DNA of 64,000 nt, taken from contig NZ_CP053707.1 of NCBI RefSeq assembly GCF_013201035.1, forward strand, positions 186,001 through 250,000, in the 5' to 3' direction. Within the stretch, counting starts at the first letter, position 1. Every line of letters begins with the position of its first letter. The position numbers and the translations under genes were made by a program. Below are positions 36,411 to 44,461 of the stretch, one piece after another. The notes below the pieces were generated by a model, which did not search any database, had not been told where the DNA came from, and was given only the letters and a program-made list of their open reading frames with translations. The DNA comes from Arthrobacter sp. NEB 688 (GTDB lineage Bacteria > Actinomycetota > Actinomycetes > Actinomycetales > Dermatophilaceae).

Positions 36411-36802
36411 CAGCGGCCCAGCCCGATCGCCTGCTGGTAGGCCGCCTGGGCGCGCTCGACGGTCGCGAGGTTCGCCTGGTAGCCGCGCTGCGACATGATC
36501 AGCTGGGTCATCTGCTCGCCGAGGTCGACGTCGGGGGCGCGGACGAAGCCCTGCGCGTCGGCCATCGGGTTGGTCGGGTCGTGGATCAGCCGGCCCTGGG
36601 CGGAGCCGAGCTGGATGCCGGCGACGTCGACCCCGGTGCCGTTGCCGCGTGCCTGGGCGACGACGTAGCGCGCCTGGAACGCGTTCTCGCTCGTCGGGCG
36701 GACGGTGTTGACGTTGGCGATGTTGTCGGAGATCGCGTCGAGCCAGGTGCGGTGCAGCAGGAGGCCGCTGCCCGCGGTGTTCATCGCACCGAAGAGGGCC
36801 AT
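36410..36802 (-). CDS. flgC: Flagellar proximal rod protein FlgC
   Basis: A 130-residue rod protein: LDAISDNIANVNTVRPTSENAFQARYV and the C-terminal EQMTQLIMSQRGYQANLATVERAQAAYQQAI. The Thr-Val-Arg-Pro run in place of the usual TRT/T-PGGGPY region is normal variation. One-nt overlaps on both sides. Confidence 0.94.
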   Translation of the reverse strand: MALFGAMNTAGSGLLLHRTWLDAISDNIANVNTVRPTSENAFQARYVVAQARGNGTGVDVAGIQLGSAQGRLIHDPTNPMADAQGFVRAPDVDLGEQMTQLIMSQRGYQANLATVERAQAAYQQAIGLGR

Positions 36803-37158
36803 CACGCACCGCCGATGGCGCTGCGCAGGCGCTGGAAGCGGTCGGTCATCGCCTGGACGCCGAGCTGGTAGGACAGGCCGGTCTCGGTCGCGGCGAGGGT
36901 CTCCTCGTCGAGGTTGACGTTGTTGCCGTTGAGGCCGGCCGCCTCGGTCGAGGCCATCGTGCGGATGGAGGCCGAGCCGGTGTCGCCGCCGGCGGCCCAC
37001 GCGGAGGCGAGGCTGCTCTCGAAGTCGACGCGCTGTGCGGTGTACCCGGGGGTCTGGAGGTTCGCGATGTTGTCGGCGATCGTGCGCTGGCGCACCGACA
37101 GACCGGTGAGGGCCCGGCCCAGAGCACTGAACGTGCTGTCGCCGACGGGGTCGATCAT
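36802..37158 (-). CDS. flgB: Flagellar proximal rod protein FlgB
   Basis: A 118-residue rod protein that heads the 12-gene basal-body and hook operon. RQRTIADNIANLQTPGYTAQRVDFE is the family signature; the C-terminal half has NLDEETLAATETGLSYQ. AGGAG lies 6 nt before the ATG at 37158. The leader from the promoter is about 90 nt and contains a 22-codon open frame. Confidence 0.93.
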   Translation of the reverse strand: MIDPVGDSTFSALGRALTGLSVRQRTIADNIANLQTPGYTAQRVDFESSLASAWAAGGDTGSASIRTMASTEAAGLNGNNVNLDEETLAATETGLSYQLGVQAMTDRFQRLRSAIGGA

Positions 37159-37174
37159 GGTTCTCCTGGAGGCC

Positions 37175-37243
37175 TCACGCGACCTCCGCTGACGGAGGTG
37201 CGTCGGGTGCGCCGCACGTCCGTGGCGGCTGCCGGCCATCCAT
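37175..37243 (-). CDS. Possible 22-codon leader peptide of the flgB operon
   Basis: An ATG lies 11 nt after the -10 box of the flgB promoter and opens a 22-codon frame (MDGRQPPRTCGAPDAPPSAE...) that ends 16 nt before the flgB ATG. Its 3' part contains the stem ACCTCCG-4nt-CGGAGGT (37182-37199). No Shine-Dalgarno is seen, so initiation would be leaderless-like. Speculative. Confidence 0.28.
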   Translation of the reverse strand: MDGRQPPRTCGAPDAPPSAEVA

Positions 37244-37254
37244 GACCGCCTGCC

Positions 37255-37281
37255 CCATCGGCCCCGGTGGAGGCGACTTGA
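37255..37281 (-). promoter_or_regulatory. Sigma-28-type promoter of the flgB-flgE operon
   Basis: Minus strand TCAAGTCG (37274-37281), 11 nt, GCCGATGG (37255-37262). Confidence 0.82.
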
Positions 37282-37343
37282 GGCCCCTGTCGCGGTGTGG
37301 CCGAACGGCCGAGGCGGTCTCCGACGCTCGGCCGGACCTCCCC

Positions 37344-37361
37344 CGTCCGCTCCCCCGGACG
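37344..37361 (-). terminator. Weak hairpin after flgL
   Basis: CGTCCG (37344-37349) pairs with CGGACG (37356-37361). Short, but well placed 28 nt after the flgL stop and before the flgB promoter. Confidence 0.4.
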
Positions 37362-37388
37362 CCCCTCCGGGTGCCTACCGAGGTGGGG

Positions 37389-38288
37389 TCAGCGCAGGAA
37401 GTCGAGGATCGAGGGCTGGACGACCTTCGCCGTCGCCTGGAGCGCCGCCTGGTAGGCGGTCTGCTGCACGCTGAGGTCGGTCAGCGCCTTCGCGAGGTCG
37501 ATGCCCTCGACGGTCGAGAGCTGCACGGAGGCCCGCGTCGCCGCGGTCTCGCTGACGCTGCGCACCGACTCCAGCCGGGTCGTGCGCGCGCCGATGATGC
37601 TCTGGCTCGTGCGCAGGGTCGAGCTCGCGGCGTCGAGGTCGCGCAGGCCCTGCTCCATCCCGGCCTTGTCGCCGCTGCGCAGGGCGTCGGACAGCCGCTG
37701 GAGGATGCCGGCCCCGGCCGGGTCGCTCGGGTCGGCGAAGAGGGTGGAGTAGGCCTGCGGTCCCACGATGCTGACCTCCAGCCGGTCCGGCCCCGTCGTG
37801 ATGCGGCGCTCGACCGCGGTCGTGTTGCCGAGGTAGGCCCCGCTGCTCGCGTAGGCGTTCTCGGTGTCCTGCGTGCCGGCGAAGACCGCGCGGCCGAGGT
37901 AGCGGGTGTTGGCGACGTCGAGCAGGCTCGAGCGCAGCTGGTCGACCTCGGCGGCCATCGCGGCGCGCTCGTCGGTGCTGTTGGTGTCGTTGGTCCCGGC
38001 GAGCGCGAGCTGGCGCGCGCGCTGCAGCAGCGGGCCGCTCTGCATGAGCGCCGAGTCGGCGCTGGCCAGCCAGCCGGCGCCGTCGTCCATCGCCCGCTGG
38101 AGCTGCTCGTTGCGCAGGCTCTCGGACCGCAGCGACATCGCGGTCGCGGTGTCGGTCGGCGAGTCGGACGGCTTGCCGAGGCGCTTGCCCGAGCTGATCT
38201 GGTCCTGGGTCGCCTGCAGGCGCGCGAGGCTGGCCTGCAGCGACGAGACGACCTGCTGGCGGGTGGCGCTGGGCGTGACGCGGTTCAT
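37389..38288 (-). CDS. flgL: Flagellar hook-filament junction protein FlgL
   Basis: A 299-residue flagellin-like junction protein. N-terminal D0/D1: SSLQASLARLQATQDQISSGKRLGKPSDSP; C-terminal end QQTAYQAALQATAKVVQPSILDFLR. NTRYLGRAVFAGTQD is the usual middle block. It follows flgK by 37 nt. Length matches the family. Confidence 0.94.
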   Translation of the reverse strand: MNRVTPSATRQQVVSSLQASLARLQATQDQISSGKRLGKPSDSPTDTATAMSLRSESLRNEQLQRAMDDGAGWLASADSALMQSGPLLQRARQLALAGTNDTNSTDERAAMAAEVDQLRSSLLDVANTRYLGRAVFAGTQDTENAYASSGAYLGNTTAVERRITTGPDRLEVSIVGPQAYSTLFADPSDPAGAGILQRLSDALRSGDKAGMEQGLRDLDAASSTLRTSQSIIGARTTRLESVRSVSETAATRASVQLSTVEGIDLAKALTDLSVQQTAYQAALQATAKVVQPSILDFLR

Positions 38289-38325
38289 CACGGTCCTCCG
38301 GTGACGGGCGAGGCGTCGGACGACA

Positions 38326-39696
38326 TCATCGTGCCATCTGCATGAGCGTGTTGAGCGTCTCGTCGACCGCGCTGATGAAGCGCGCGGCCGCCTCGTAGGC
38401 GTGCTGGAAGCCCATGAGCGAGACCATCTCCTCGTCGACGCTGACGCTCGAGACCCCGAGCCGGGCCGACTCGGCCTGCCCGGCGAGCGCCGTCTGGACG
38501 TCGGCGCGGCGCGAGGCGCCCTGCACCTGGACGCCGATGGAGACGACGAGGTCGCGGTAGGTGGCGTCGGGACCGGACGGCAGCTCCGAGAGCGCGGACA
38601 TCCCGTCGGCGTTCTTCCCGTCGCTGGCGGGCGGCGGCGCCGAGGACGCGGCCACCCCGGACGCGGTGAGCGGCGCGAGGCGCAGCGAGGCCGCGCTCGT
38701 GCCGGCGAAGAACGGCGCCCCGGGGGCACCCGTCGCGTCGTAGCCGGCGGCCTGCCGGGCGTTGACCGTGCTCGCGAGGGACGCGGCCACGGTGTCGAGG
38801 CGCGACATGACGGTCGGGATGGTGCTGTCGAGCGTGGTGAGCATCCCGCCGATCTCGCCGGCGCCGACCGTGGCGGGCGTGCCGCTGGCCGCCCAGACGA
38901 CCGACACCGGGCTCGCACCGCCCGGGCCCGTCGAGGGGCCGGACACGGCGAGGCTGCTCACGTGCGCGCCGGAGACGAGCACCGACCCGCCGACGGTCAG
39001 GGTCATCGTGCCGTCCTCCATCGGCTGGGCGATGGCGCCGACGACGTCGCCGAGCTGGCCGATGAGCTGGCCGCGGCGGTCCTCGAGCTCGGAGGTGTTG
39101 ACGCCCGCGACCTTGGAGGCGCGGATCGCGTCGTTGAGGTCGCCGACGTCCTGGGCCAGCCGGTTGACGCGGTCGACCGAGGAGTTGAGCGCCTCGCGGG
39201 TGCCGCCCCACTGGGTCGAGAGCCGGCCGGCGAGCTCGCGGAACTGGGAGGCCAGCCGGCCGCCCTCCTCGAGGACGCTCGTGCGGGCCGCGCTGCTCGT
39301 CGGGTCGGTCGCGAGGTCGCCCCAGGTGCTCCAGAACTCGGCCATGCCGGCCTGCAGCCCGGTGTCGCCCGGCTCGCCGAAGGCCGACTCGACCATCGAG
39401 TAGCCGTTGGCGACCTGGGTGGCGGCGGTCGCGGCCCCGCGGGTCTGCTGGGCGCGGACCTCGAGGAGCTGGTCCTGGATGCGGGTCGTGCCGAGGACGA
39501 CGACGCCCTCGCCGATGGCGGGGATGCGTCCGAACATCGACGGCACGTCGGTGCTCGAGGCGGCCGCCTGGTCGATGCGCTGGCGCGTGTAGCCCGGCGT
39601 GTTGACGTTGCTGATGTTCTGGCCGGCGATCTCGAGACCGCGCTGGGCGGCCTGGAGGGCGCTCAGGCCCATCCCGAGGGAGGAGGCGCTGGACAT
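38326..39696 (-). CDS. flgK: Flagellar hook-associated protein FlgK
   Basis: A 456-residue first hook-filament junction protein. LGMGLSALQAAQRGLEIAGQNISNVNTPGYTRQR at the N-terminus and EEMVSLMGFQHAYEAAARFISAVDETLNTLMQM at the C-terminus are diagnostic. The stretch DLNDAIRASKVAGVNTSELEDRRGQLIGQL is also conserved. Order flgK-flgL is standard. Confidence 0.95.
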   Translation of the reverse strand: MSSASSLGMGLSALQAAQRGLEIAGQNISNVNTPGYTRQRIDQAAASSTDVPSMFGRIPAIGEGVVVLGTTRIQDQLLEVRAQQTRGAATAATQVANGYSMVESAFGEPGDTGLQAGMAEFWSTWGDLATDPTSSAARTSVLEEGGRLASQFRELAGRLSTQWGGTREALNSSVDRVNRLAQDVGDLNDAIRASKVAGVNTSELEDRRGQLIGQLGDVVGAIAQPMEDGTMTLTVGGSVLVSGAHVSSLAVSGPSTGPGGASPVSVVWAASGTPATVGAGEIGGMLTTLDSTIPTVMSRLDTVAASLASTVNARQAAGYDATGAPGAPFFAGTSAASLRLAPLTASGVAASSAPPPASDGKNADGMSALSELPSGPDATYRDLVVSIGVQVQGASRRADVQTALAGQAESARLGVSSVSVDEEMVSLMGFQHAYEAAARFISAVDETLNTLMQMAR

Positions 39697-39697
39697 C

Positions 39698-40012
39698 TCA
39701 GGCCCTCGCGTCGACGTAGGCCGGCGTCTGCCGGGTGGGGGCGGTGTGCGGGCGGCGCTGGTCGGCCCCGAGGGCGCGGACCGTCGCGGCGAGCCGCTCG
39801 GTGACCTCGGCCTCGAGGGCTCGGGTGCGCTCGAGCGCGGAGGCCGCGCGGGGGCCGAGCCGCTCGGGCAGCCGGCCGGCGGGGCGCGGCGAGCGGCCGA
39901 GCACGTCGGTCAGGTCGTCGAGCTGCCCCGCACGCAGGGCGAGCTCGGCGCGCTCGAGGTCGCCCTCGACCGCGTCGAGCGCGTCGTCCCAGGAGAGGTC
40001 GGCCACGGTCAC
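39698..40012 (-). CDS. Small flagellar protein, FliT/FlgN-type chaperone candidate
   Basis: A 104-residue, helical, acidic-then-basic protein placed fliD-fliS-this-flgK. Position matches FliT (chaperone of FliD) or FlgN (chaperone of FlgK/FlgL), and the pattern LSWDDALDAVEGDLERAELALRAG then ALERTRALEAEVTERLAATV suits a helical hairpin chaperone, but no firm family signature is visible. GTG start overlaps the fliS stop. A second FlgN-like gene lies at 44462, so the division of labour is open. Confidence 0.55.
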   Translation of the reverse strand: MTVADLSWDDALDAVEGDLERAELALRAGQLDDLTDVLGRSPRPAGRLPERLGPRAASALERTRALEAEVTERLAATVRALGADQRRPHTAPTRQTPAYVDARA

Positions 40013-40392
40013 GACGCCTCCGCGGTGGCCGAGACGGCAGTGAACGCCTCGCGCACCGGCTCGACGAGCTCGAGCACCTCGGTGACGATCTCGGCCGACT
40101 TCGTCGCGTTCGCCTGCACGAGGCGCTCCTCGACGTAGGTGTACAGGGCGGCCAGGCCGCGGCCCTCGGGCCACATCCGCAGGTCGAGCGAGGACGAGAG
40201 CTCGCTGACGACGTCCTGCGCGTGGCGCAGGGCGTGGTGCGAGCGCTGGACGTCGCGCGCCTCGATGCCGACGAGCGCGAGGTGCAGGTCCTTGACGAGC
40301 CGGTCGAAGAGGAGCACGACGAGGCGGCTCGGCGAGGCCGTCGTCACGGAGTCGCTCTGGTAGAGGCGGCGCAGGGTGGCGGTGGTGGTCAC
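40009..40392 (-). CDS. fliS: Flagellin chaperone FliS
   Basis: A 127-residue flagellin export chaperone. YQSDSVTTASPSRLVVLLFDRLVKDLHLAL and VVSELSSSLDLRMWPEGRGLAALYTYVEERLVQANATKSAEIVTEVLELVEPVREAF are typical of the four-helix FliS fold. GTG start. It follows fliD by 13 nt. Confidence 0.94.
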   Translation of the reverse strand: MTTTATLRRLYQSDSVTTASPSRLVVLLFDRLVKDLHLALVGIEARDVQRSHHALRHAQDVVSELSSSLDLRMWPEGRGLAALYTYVEERLVQANATKSAEIVTEVLELVEPVREAFTAVSATAEAS

Positions 40393-40405
40393 GTCGGCTC
40401 CTGGC

Positions 40406-42271
40406 TCAGTTCGAGCTCGAGTTGGTGGGAAGGGTCTTGAGCTGGCCGGTCAGCCACTCACCCTGGGACTTGACGGTGCCGAGGAGGGACTCCAGGGCGG
40501 CGTACTGCCGCTTGAGGGTGTCCTCGCGCAGCGACATCCGCGTCTCGAAGGACGCGATCTGGTTCGTGTAGTCGCGGATGCGGCCCTGCTCGGACTTCAC
40601 CGCGCTGGTGAGCGAGCCCTTGAGGGGGTCGGCGGCCTGCTGGGCGACGTCGACGATGGTCGAGGCCATCGTCGTGAGGTTGGCCGTCACCTTGGCGGGG
40701 TCCTTGGCGTACGCCGCGAGGAAGGCGGTCCGGTCGAGGGCGATCTTGCCGTCGCGCCCGACGGTGATGCCGGCGGCGGAGGGCTGCGAGGCGGAGCCGC
40801 CGACGGCGGCGTCGGTGACCCGGCGCACGATGTTCTGGGTCATCGAGTTGCCCAGCAGCACACCGGCGGTCTTGGTGTCACCGTTGAACCCCGAGCGCGC
40901 CCCGATGAACGAGATGGCGGAGTTCGCCGCGTCGACGAGGGCCTGCATCTTGTCCGCGATGCCGGAGGAGTCGCCGGTGACGGTGACGGTGACCGGCGTC
41001 GTCGGGTCGGCCTTGGTCGCGGTGATCGTCGCGCCGGGCAGCAGGCCCGTGACGTCCTTGCTCGCCGAGCGGACGTCGAACGCGCCCGGGCCGGTGCCGA
41101 CGCGCAGGACGGTGTCGCTCGGAGTCTGCAGCTCGACGAGGTCGCCGAGCCCGCTGGTCCCGAACGCGCCGCCGGAGACCATGACGTCGGACGCGGCGCC
41201 CGTCGTGGACGAGCTCAGCTGGAGCTTGTAGGCGGCGTCGCCGACCTTGACGGTGGTGCCGCTCAGCCCGAGGGCGGAGCCGGTCGCGGCCGCGGCCACC
41301 TGGCCGAGGGTCGCACCGGCTGCGACGCCGAGGTCGGCGACGGTGGCCGTGCCCGTGCGCAGCCCGCCGGCGAGGGACATCCGCAGCTCGTCCGTGCCGG
41401 TCCCCGTGAGGGTGACCGTCGAGCCCGGGGCGACGTCGCTGAGCGTCGTGGCGACGCCGTCGAGCTCGACGACGCCGTCGGTGCCGTGGGCGGTGGTCGT
41501 CGTGTCGGTGAGGCCGAGGGCGGGGTCCGCCGAGACGACCTGGAGCGAGGCCGCGCTGCCCTCGCGGGTCGTGGCCAGGCGCAGGGCCCCGTCGTCGCCC
41601 GCGGTCGCGGTGAGGGTCCCGCCGGCCGCCCTCGTCACCTCGGACGCGAGCTGCGAGGGCGTGTAGACGCCGGCGGCGAGGCTGATGCTCTGGGGCCCGG
41701 AGCCGAGGTCGACGACGATCTGGGCGCCCGAGCCGATGGTCACGGTCGACCCGAGGGGGACGCCGGAGAGCGTCGCGGCGCCGGAGGCCTGGGTCACCTT
41801 GACGGTGTGGGACCCGGCGGAGAGGGTCGTGCCGGCGAGGAGGGCGGAAGCGCCGAGGGCGCCGAGGCCCTTGGCGGCGACGACCGGGCCGGCGGCCACC
41901 GCTGTCGAGGTCGAGGCGACCGTGCCCTTCGAGACCGCGGACCCGGCGGAGGCGACGCTCGACACCGTGAAGGTCGTGGTCCCGGGCAGGGCCGTCCCGT
42001 CGGTGACGACGGAGACGGCGGTCGGCGCGGAGGAGGTGGAGGTGGTCGTCGTCCAGCCCGAGGTCTTGAGGAGCGGGTCGGGGACGAAGAACTTCGCGGC
42101 GTCGCGGAGCGACAGCATCTGCGTGTTGAGGTTCTGCAGCACGCCGACCATCGTCTGGCTGGCGTTCTTGCCCTTGGTGAGGCCGGCCCCGGACTGCCGC
42201 TCGACGGTCATCAGCTGGCTGATGATCTGCGTCGTGTTGAGGCCGGAGATCAGCCCGTCGACTCCCGCCAT
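40406..42271 (-). CDS. fliD: Flagellar filament cap protein FliD
   Basis: A 621-residue filament cap (HAP2). N-terminal GVDGLISGLNTTQIISQLMTVER and C-terminal FLAAYAKDPAKVTANL, IRDYTNQIASFETRMSLREDTLKRQYAALESLLGTVKSQGEWLTGQL are the FliD_N and FliD_C signatures. The middle is Ala/Thr/Val-rich with several Ig-like repeats, making it longer than the Bacillus protein (about 500). Starts 38 nt beyond the fliC terminator. Confidence 0.94.
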   Translation of the reverse strand: MAGVDGLISGLNTTQIISQLMTVERQSGAGLTKGKNASQTMVGVLQNLNTQMLSLRDAAKFFVPDPLLKTSGWTTTTSTSSAPTAVSVVTDGTALPGTTTFTVSSVASAGSAVSKGTVASTSTAVAAGPVVAAKGLGALGASALLAGTTLSAGSHTVKVTQASGAATLSGVPLGSTVTIGSGAQIVVDLGSGPQSISLAAGVYTPSQLASEVTRAAGGTLTATAGDDGALRLATTREGSAASLQVVSADPALGLTDTTTTAHGTDGVVELDGVATTLSDVAPGSTVTLTGTGTDELRMSLAGGLRTGTATVADLGVAAGATLGQVAAAATGSALGLSGTTVKVGDAAYKLQLSSSTTGAASDVMVSGGAFGTSGLGDLVELQTPSDTVLRVGTGPGAFDVRSASKDVTGLLPGATITATKADPTTPVTVTVTGDSSGIADKMQALVDAANSAISFIGARSGFNGDTKTAGVLLGNSMTQNIVRRVTDAAVGGSASQPSAAGITVGRDGKIALDRTAFLAAYAKDPAKVTANLTTMASTIVDVAQQAADPLKGSLTSAVKSEQGRIRDYTNQIASFETRMSLREDTLKRQYAALESLLGTVKSQGEWLTGQLKTLPTNSSSN

Positions 42272-42308
42272 GGTCCTGTTCCTTCCTCGCTGCTGGGGCT
42301 GACCGTGC

Positions 42309-42339
42309 GCCCGGGTCCGTGCGAGAGCCGGACCCGGGC
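42309..42339 (-). terminator. Terminator of fliC
   Basis: GCCCGGGTCCG (42309-42319) pairs perfectly with CGGACCCGGGC (42329-42339) around a 9-nt loop, 24 nt after the flagellin stop and before fliD. Confidence 0.85.
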
Positions 42340-42363
42340 GACGGTGTCAGTCAGTGCTCAGGC

Positions 42364-43191
42364 TCAGCCGAGGAGCTTGAGGACGGACTGCGGGGCGCTG
42401 TTCGCCTGGGCGAGCATCGAGACACCGGCCTGCGAGAGGATCTGGCTCCGGCTGAAGGAGCTCATCTCCTTCGCCATGTCGGTGTCACGGATGCGCGACT
42501 CGGCGGCGGCCGCGTTCTCCGACGCGACGCTCAGGCTGTTGATGGTGTGCTGCAGACGGTTCTGCACCGCACCGAGGTCGGCCCGGTTGCCCGAGACGGT
42601 CTTGATGGCGGCGTCGATCGCGGTCAGGGCGGTCGCCGCGCCGGCCGAGGTCGACACGTCCAGGGCGTCGGTGCCGAGGGTCGTCGTGTCGGCCTGCGCG
42701 AACGCGACGTCGACGGTCTGGCCGCTGTTGGCGCCGATCTGGAACGTGAAGGTGCCGGCGGTGCCGCCGGTGCCGTCGAGGAGGTTCTGCCCGTTGAACT
42801 GGGTGGTGCTGGCGATGCGGTCGAGCTCGTCGTTGAGGGCGGTCACCTCGCTCTGGATCGCGGTGCGGTCGTCCGCGGTGTTCGTGTCGTTGCCCGACTG
42901 GACCGCCAGCTGACGCATGCGCTGGAGGATCGAGTGCGTCTCGTTGAGCGCACCCTCAGCCGTCTGGACGAGGGAGATCGCGTCCTGGGCGTTGGACGTG
43001 GCCTGGGAGAGGCCGTTGGTCTGGGCGCGCAGCTTCTCGCTGATCGCCAGGCCGGCGGCGTCGTCCGCGGCGCGGTTGATGCGCAGACCCGAGGACAGGC
43101 GCTCGAGGCTGGTGTTCATCGAGCTCTGGGTGGAGTTGAGGTGCCGGTAGGCGTTCAGAGCGGCGACGTTGGTGTTGACCTGCAGACCCAT
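42364..43191 (-). CDS. fliC: Flagellin
   Basis: A 275-residue filament subunit. N-terminal D0/D1 (about 1-140): VNTNVAALNAYRHLNSTQSSM, LERLSSGLRINRAADDAAGLAISEKLR and QNLLDGTGG; C-terminal D1/D0 (about 190-275): AESRIRDTDMAKEMSSFSRSQILSQAGVSMLAQANSAPQSVLKLLG. Only about 50 residues separate the halves, so the outer D2/D3 domains are essentially missing. AAGGAGGAAACATC precedes the ATG. Single copy in the window, with its own sigma-28-type promoter and terminator. Confidence 0.97.
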   Translation of the reverse strand: MGLQVNTNVAALNAYRHLNSTQSSMNTSLERLSSGLRINRAADDAAGLAISEKLRAQTNGLSQATSNAQDAISLVQTAEGALNETHSILQRMRQLAVQSGNDTNTADDRTAIQSEVTALNDELDRIASTTQFNGQNLLDGTGGTAGTFTFQIGANSGQTVDVAFAQADTTTLGTDALDVSTSAGAATALTAIDAAIKTVSGNRADLGAVQNRLQHTINSLSVASENAAAAESRIRDTDMAKEMSSFSRSQILSQAGVSMLAQANSAPQSVLKLLG

Positions 43192-43197
43192 GATGTT

Positions 43198-43263
43198 TCC
43201 TCCTTGGATGGGGTCTCGGACCGCCGTCCGTGGCGATCCGTGCCGCTCCCAGTCGGGGCGGCA
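43198..43263 (-). promoter_or_regulatory. fliC leader with GGA motifs, candidate CsrA sites
   Basis: The predicted 5' leader of the flagellin mRNA contains two ACGGA motifs (bases 43225-43242 on the minus strand read ACGGATCGCCACGGAC) and an AAGGAGGA Shine-Dalgarno. CsrA binds (A/C)NGGA motifs, and flagellin leaders are its classic target where FliW is present. Candidate only. Confidence 0.45.
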
Positions 43264-43269
43264 CTCCCC

Positions 43270-43296
43270 TCATCGGCGGGGCCGTGAGGGACTTGA
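43270..43296 (-). promoter_or_regulatory. Sigma-28-type promoter of fliC
   Basis: Minus strand TCAAGTCC (43289-43296), 11 nt, GCCGATGA (43270-43277). The flagellin gene is the classic target of sigma-28, so this copy anchors the assignment of the others. Confidence 0.87.
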
Positions 43297-43341
43297 GGCC
43301 CCGGTCGGACTTTTTCCGCCGGGGACGTTCGGGGGGTGGTG

Positions 43342-43358
43342 CGCGGGCTCAGCCCGCG
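43342..43358 (-). terminator. Hairpin across the fliA stop codon
   Basis: CGCGGGC (43342-43348) pairs with GCCCGCG (43352-43358) with the stop codon in the loop. Possible fliA terminator; short stem. Confidence 0.4.
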
Positions 43359-44212
43359 TGCCGGACGCCGGCCGAGCGGCCGGCCAGGGTGCCCCGCTGC
43401 GCCAGGGTGGCGCGCTGGGCGATGTCGGCGTAGTAGCCGGCGCGGCGGCGGGCGGCAGCGGTCGTCGCGGCGGCCGCGGCGGCCGGGCGCTCCTCGCCGA
43501 GGGTGGCGCGCATCCCGTCACGGAGCATCCCGAGCGCCTCGGCCCGCAGCTGCGAGACCCGGGACTCGGTGACGCCCAGCTCCTCGGCGACGTCCTTGAG
43601 CAGGCGGTCGTCGAAGAAGGTGGCGCGCACGACGATGCGCAGCCGCTCGGGCAGCGCGGCGACGGCGGCGGTGAGGTAGTTCTCGCGCTCGCGCTCGACG
43701 ACGACGTCCTCGGGGGTGCGCTCGTCGCGGGGCAGGGCCGCGTCGGCGATCCCGGCGTCGACGAGCGCGTCGAGGCGCACGACGACCGAGCGGTGCACGG
43801 CCTCGGAGACCTGGCGGATGTCCTCGACCCCGACGCCGAGCCGCTCCGCGACCTCGTGCGTGCCCGGCTCGCGGCCGAGCTCGGAGGTGAGGGCCCCCCG
43901 GGCGGCGTCGTGGTGGCGGGCCCGGGTGCGGACCGAGCGCGTCGCCCAGTCCATCGAGCGCAGCTCGTCGAGGAGCGCGCCCTTGATGCGGGTCGCGGCG
44001 TAGCGACCGAAGGGGACGCCCCGGCTCGCGTCGAACGACTCGGCGGCCGACGCGAGGGCGAAGAGGCCGGCCGACGTCAGGTCGTCGGTCGCCACGTGGG
44101 AGGGGAGGCGGGCGCTGAGGGAGCGCACCTCGTAGGTGACGATCGGGAGGTGCTCTCGGCAGAGAGCGTCCACGTCGTGCCGGGAGGCCGCAGGGGAGGC
44201 CGTGGTGGTCAT
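43349..44212 (-). CDS. fliA: Flagellar sigma factor FliA (sigma-28)
   Basis: A 287-residue sigma factor of the FliA/SigD/WhiG class. Region 2 contains DDLTSAGLFALASAAESFDASRGVPFGRYAATRIKGALLDELRSMDW; region 3 GREPGTHEVAERLGVGVEDI; region 4 LPERLRIVVRATFFDDRLLKDVAEELGVTESRVSQLRAEAL, ending about residue 235. About 45 Ala/Arg-rich residues follow and are unusual. The ATG at 44212 fits; the frame is open further upstream only by chance. It should recognise the TCAAGTCC/GCCGATGG boxes found before six units here. No flgM anti-sigma gene is visible. Confidence 0.93.
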   Translation of the reverse strand: MTTTASPAASRHDVDALCREHLPIVTYEVRSLSARLPSHVATDDLTSAGLFALASAAESFDASRGVPFGRYAATRIKGALLDELRSMDWATRSVRTRARHHDAARGALTSELGREPGTHEVAERLGVGVEDIRQVSEAVHRSVVVRLDALVDAGIADAALPRDERTPEDVVVERERENYLTAAVAALPERLRIVVRATFFDDRLLKDVAEELGVTESRVSQLRAEALGMLRDGMRATLGEERPAAAAAATTAAARRRAGYYADIAQRATLAQRGTLAGRSAGVRHAG

Positions 44213-44427
44213 GGACCCACTGTCGAGGGAGTCCCGGGCATGTCGCCAGCCGTAGAAGGACTCGGGGCCGACTTCGGGACCTTCGGCCACCACGGGGGTC
44301 TCCGACCGGTCGGTGGGGGTCGTCCGAACGGCCGGTTGTCGTGCCGATCCGCGCCTGCGCCACGCGTACGCGCGCGCGTGGCAGACTGGCTGGGAGGACC
44401 TGCCCCGGATCCGTGCCGCGGAGCCGC

Positions 44428-44454
44428 TCAAGTCCGCTCCCCCCGACCCGATGA
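44428..44454 (+). promoter_or_regulatory. Sigma-28-type promoter of flgN-like-fliW-csrA
   Basis: TCAAGTCC (44428-44435), 11 nt, CCCGATGA (44447-44454), 7 nt before the GTG at 44462. The only copy on the plus strand; first base of the -10 box is C instead of G. Confidence 0.75.
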
Positions 44455-44461
44455 GGACACC

